Assembly: GCF_016906535.1 (NCBI RefSeq)
Contig: NC_057375.1
Coordinates: 558,001 to 622,000 of the forward strand
From: Rhizoctonia solani
Lineage: Eukaryota > Basidiomycota > Agaricomycetes > Cantharellales > Ceratobasidiaceae
Length of the DNA stretch: 64,000 nucleotides
Direction of reading: 5' to 3'
In this document: one piece after another, positions 60,045 through 64,000 of the stretch
Position numbering within the stretch: the stretch's first letter is position 1
How the letters are laid out: each line of letters starts with the position of its first letter
Translations under genes and position numbers: made by a program
The notes under the pieces: model-generated
The model's input: the letters and a program-made list of their open reading frames with translations, nothing else
What the model was told of the DNA's origin: nothing
Databases searched by the model: none

Positions 60045-61737
60045 ATGTCGTCGCGCATACCCTATAGCTCCATCGCACTGGATATACCCGAGTTAGTCGC
60101 ACTTATTTGTGAATCTGCCCGCCCTGTAGACCGCGCTCGCCTACTACGTGTTTCAAAGCTTTTTTTCTACTGCACCGCGCCGTTTGTTTGGGAAGAAATA
60201 CGCGGAGTGACAACACTACTGGGGCTTATAGATGGAGTTACTACGAAATGTGAAAAGACAGATTTCGTGTGCTCAAACGTAGTGAGTACAATACTTATAC
60301 GCACGTAACATGCCCTTAAACGACTGCACTCACCAGGTCGTCGAGCTTGATAAACATTTGGACTTTTCCCGCTTTGATCTTTACGCGCCTTTTGTCCAAA
60401 AACTCGAGATTTTCCACCAAAGGACTGAAACCCTCACTCTGAGCTCTTGGGAAGGCCTGGTTGCAAGAGACAGGCCTCTGTTACCCAATCTCACTCGGCT
60501 CAGCTGTCGTGAAGCCCCTGCCAACCAATCACACGACTCAATCATCCAATGGGTGAACACTTTTCTCACCCCCGATCTCGTTGAGCTACGTGTGCCAAAC
60601 CCTAATGGCGATATTTGCGCCATGTTTACGTGGTTAGCGCCTCTCCTTGTGTCGAATATGCTCCAAACTGTTTCGGCCAAATGCCCCAGCCTCAAGACGC
60701 TCGAGGTAGCTCCTGGTACAAGCGGGCGCGACTCGCCTTCCATTGAATTTAATATCCCTCTGGCAATCGGCTTACACGAACATATTGCTCGGTTCGATAG
60801 CCTCAGAACCCTCGTCACCAGTGCAGCTGCCCTCGAACCTGGAATGCTCGTGGCTCTTAGTCAGTTACCCAAGTTGGCAGTGCTCTCCGTCGTATCATCG
60901 CATCAGCACGAACCAATCATGCGACTTATACCACTCGGCCCGAATGCCTTTCCTTCTCTCGAACGCCTCGAACTCCGGAGATTAAGCCTCAATGCTATTA
61001 TTGGCTTATGGTACATCCCGGGCCTCGTTTCGAGATTGTCATCCGCCGTCATTGCACAGCCTATTCTCGACGAGTTCACATCTCGTAATTGGGCCGGCGA
61101 GCTTATATCGCACGTTTGTATCCACAGTCCCACACTCCAAGAGTTCTACCTCGACCCGTACTATTACGTGACTCAAGTCGTCTTTCTGTCCCACGACAAC
61201 CTGAAACTTTTAGAAGAACAGCAGGTTTCGCTGAGAAGCATCACTTTATGTGGCACGCTCGTAGATAGGAATGTGGGGGTTCAAGATCTTGCACGCGCAT
61301 TTCCCAATCTCTCCACCTTGCGATTGCCTTCGTGGAGAGTCACGTGGCAAGATGCTCGTGATCTAGTCGCCCGTTTGCCGAATCTGCACACTTTGAGCGT
61401 GGGGCTGGATACTCTGCAGTCCAATATTCCTCCAATAGGATCAATAAGTGCGAATCGGGATAGGCTATCTTTAGAAATGAGCTGGGATTCTCTCGTCGAG
61501 TTCTCATCTGAAAAGTTGTCGAAACTGGCAGAGTAAGTTGGCCTGATTTAAACCTTTCGTACAACATCCATTGACCCACGATGCCACTTTAGGTTTTTGC
61601 ATGAGACATGGCCGGCTATTAGTTGCGAAGTGATGCCAGGCCTTTCTCATGGCCAACGTACCATGGTGGCTCTCCAGAAGCTTAACGGGGCTATTTCGAG
61701 TCTTAAACGACAAAAAAGGGGTAGTTGTAAGGCATGA
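60045..61737 (+). CDS. F-box protein with LRR-like repeats
   Basis: The N-terminal F-box runs from LDIPELVALICESARPVDRA to LLRVSKLFFYCTAPFVWEEI, the usual P-LL-I...L..V.K...A.P.LW pattern. The rest is a solenoid of leucine-rich-like units (LVELRVPNP, LKTLEVAPGT, LAVLSVVSSHQ, LERLELRRLSL, LSTLRLPSW, LHTLSVGLDTL). Three exons: the first intron is about 60284-60336 and the second about 61532-61593, with stop 61735-61737. F-box proteins recruit targets to SCF ubiquitin ligases through Skp1; the target is unknown. This is one of the large agaricomycete F-box families. Confidence 0.85.
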
Positions 61738-62491
61738 TAAGCAGCCGGCTGCGATGCTCGGCAATGGTTGATGGGTTTGGTTTTGGGGTTTGGTTTATGG
61801 ATACTGGGTTTTCGATTCTGGGAATTTGACTGGGGATATTTGTAGAATGTTATTTAGAGTAATAGAGTTAATTTGTTTCGTGATGGATGCATGGATGTGT
61901 CAATTGCGACGTAACGCTCGATATAGACTTGGGGATAACACCTTTTACTTTTCAGCTGCTTGGTTTGTCCCTCTGACCTGATTATACATGTTTATAGCTC
62001 TTGGAGTTGTGAATCGATAAGGCATCGAGCAGTAGCATGCATTTATTCACCCCAATCGGAGTAATTGTGTCATCCGGGGCGCATATAATCCGTTGAATTC
62101 TCTATATTCTGTTATCTCACAGGTTTAAGGCTGGTGCCAATTTACCCCGACTCCTGTGAACTATTGGACATTGCACAACATTTATCCAAGGACTCGATGG
62201 TTTGATTAGGCACCAACGTTATCCGAACCACTTCTCATTATTTTGTGTCCATCACTCGTAGGTCGTTAAGTAGTTATCGACTATGGGTTATACTAACAAA
62301 CATATATAATGGCACAGGAACCACGTATAGTCCATAGAAAATCCGCGCGACTCGTCAAGCGCCAACCGCTCAGAGCCGCCCTCTAGCCGCGCAAATTTCA
62401 AATTTGTCGGTCAAGCATAAAAGCCATCCTGAGGAACCTCGAGATCACTGTCCCACTCCTTTATTCAACTTGGACTTTATAACCAGTCACT
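61738..62491. other. intergenic, promoter of the acetyltransferase
   Basis: About 750 bp, no gene. A CATAAAAG box at 62416-62423, 69 bp upstream of the ATG at 62492, may act as a TATA element. Confidence 0.4.
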
Positions 62492-63184
62492 ATGTCTTCT
62501 GATGAACTCGACCGCAGTGTCTTCGAAGGAATGATTGCTGGAAGACCTTACTTGGCTAGCGATCCATATATACAAAGAATAGCAGGGGAGCAGGGTAGAA
62601 AGGTTAGGGAGCTCAACGCCGAGCAAGATGACGAAAAGAGAGAGGTACTACTCAGGCAATTGTTGAAATGCAAGGAGGATGCTCAGGTAGCGATTGTCAT
62701 GCCGTTCTTTTGCGAATACGTAAGTACATAATTCGCAACACAATTATCTCGGCCACACTTAGATCCATTATTTAGGGATTCAACGTTATCATCGAGGGCG
62801 ATGTTTTTATTGGGACAGGGTGTACGATGTTAGATGTTTGCCCAAGTGAGATTGTTAATCGATCTTTTGCTGTTCCGAAACTGATACCGAACCCGTTTTG
62901 TAGTAACTATTGGCGAACGTACACTCATTGGCCCAAATGTGCAGATATATACCCCGGTCCACCCTCTCAAGCCAGAGGAGCGCAATGGCTTGAAGGGAGC
63001 TGAATGGGCAAAGCCAATCAAAATTGGAAAGGATTGCTGGATAGGGGGTGCAGCGATTATCTGCCCTGGCGTAACGATTGGTGATGGGTCTACTGTCGGC
63101 GCTGGGAGCGTTGTAACGAAGGACGTTGAGCCCAGGTGTCTTGTGGCTGGGAACCCAGCGAGGTTGATCAAACGAATCGATTAG
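62492..63184 (+). CDS. maltose/galactoside-type O-acetyltransferase (left-handed beta-helix)
   Basis: Acetyl-CoA:sugar O-acetyltransferase of the Maa/LacA/NodL type. It starts MSSDELDRSVFEGMIAGRPY, the N-terminal Mac domain (K/RxxMxxGxxYxxxDPxL). Hexapeptide-repeat beta-helix: GFNVIIEGDVFIGTGCTMLD, ITIGERTLIGPNVQIYTPVH (the catalytic His is in TPVHP), PIKIGKDCWIGGAAIICPGV, TIGDGSTVGAGSVVTKDVEP and LVAGNPARLIKRID. Three exons; introns at about 62725-62775 and 62848-62902 keep frame. About 196 residues, standard for the family. The family is mostly bacterial but widespread in fungi. The sugar acceptor is not known. Confidence 0.92.
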
Positions 63185-64000
63185 CCAGAAACAAATCACG
63201 GTCATTCTTGGGGAACACAACAGAAGCCATTTACCAGCTCACTTCGTTACTTTAATTGTGCCACCATTTAGTCTAGGAGGTTCCCAATACTAAATGTGAC
63301 GTGAACTCTAGCAAGAGGTAGCAAACTAGATGTATCATTAACAATCAGAATTATGATTTAGCTTCTTTGGTTGACGAACGTTTGTACAGCTCAAATTCCC
63401 GAATGCGTTGTGTGAGGACAGGTTGCCCTTGCCCACTGTATACTACACTAAAATGAACTCTACGAGATGCCGTTTTTGAATAGTATGCCAAACCATATCT
63501 ACAATAGGTGTGAATTGGACTAAAACGAAGGTTAACATATACTGACCCCAGAGCCAAACCTCTCTCAGTCTCATTCATACCAAGGAAGGTATAGTGAAAT
63601 TACTATTATCCGGTCATATAATATTAATAAAAATCATTTTTCACCGACACGTTGAATTCCAGGATCTTGTTACTCCACAGTTAAAACAATGCTCATAGCA
63701 CTATAGGTATGAAGAGAAAAATCCGATGTCGGTAAATGGATCGTGGACACGCATACATCTAATTCGAGTTGTAATACTAATACTTCAACACTACTTGACT
63801 TCACTTTTGCGAGTGCTTAAGCTAAAATTCTCCGGGCATATTTACTTTGAAGCAGGCAAAACTTAGAAAATGACATGGCGGCGCGCGGAGTATTCATATA
63901 CGATACTTGACCGAGGCATGGAGGCTCATAGATTGAGTATATATTTCAGTTACCTAAAACCTGCCTTGCCTCTAAAAGAGGGTTTGCTTGTGAGACCTCC
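63185..64000. other. intergenic, no gene seen
   Basis: About 800 bp, AT-rich, no supported exon to the window end. Confidence 0.4.

Overview
This is a gene-rich stretch of a filamentous fungal nuclear genome, almost certainly an agaricomycete basidiomycete and plausibly a Rhizoctonia/Ceratobasidium relative. The reasons are: genes split by many 45-70 nt GT-AG introns, several very small exons, no operons, a basidiomycete-type P450, a PL3 pectate lyase, a cellular RNA-dependent RNA polymerase of the QDE-1/Rdp1 class, TmpA-type membrane flavoproteins, and a complete set of single-copy eukaryotic housekeeping genes. All exon models were built by hand from open frames, splice signals and remembered family motifs; no search was run.

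Layout. 0.9-9.8 kb: a cytochrome P450 (-), a short coiled-coil SCOC-type protein (+) and a 15-exon RNA-silencing RdRP (+). 10.4-16 kb: two tandem paralogous TmpA/TmpB-family genes (-). 16-26 kb: a gene-poor, repeat-like tract holding a TA-flanked Tc1/mariner-type MITE, one small single-pass membrane protein gene and one secreted pectate lyase. 26-35 kb: a helical (MLKL-NTD-like) protein, a RAX1-like RGS membrane protein, Mediator subunit MED8 and a secreted S33-type peptidase. 37-45.8 kb: TFB5 (TFIIH), NDUFA2 (complex I), a mitochondrial-type HMG-box protein, a C-4 sterol methyl oxidase, an NAD(P)-binding epimerase and a GNAT acetyltransferase. 46-63 kb: a probable mitochondrial conserved protein, a profilin-like gene divergent from triosephosphate isomerase, an AAA+ ATPase, a small membrane protein, DNA ligase I, an F-box/LRR-like protein and a maltose-type O-acetyltransferase.

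The most striking signal is exon architecture. Catalytic cores sit in micro- or mini-exons: 5 nt for the centre of the RdRP DLDGD motif, 18 nt further into the same gene, 11 nt for the GTGK of an AAA+ Walker A, and 26 nt for the P450 heme-ligand cysteine. Skipping any of these would give an inactive or frameshifted product. Two GC-AG introns (TPI and AAA+) are also visible. The genes do not form one pathway: housekeeping genes are interleaved with accessory ones, and the 16-26 kb tract looks like a faster-evolving compartment.
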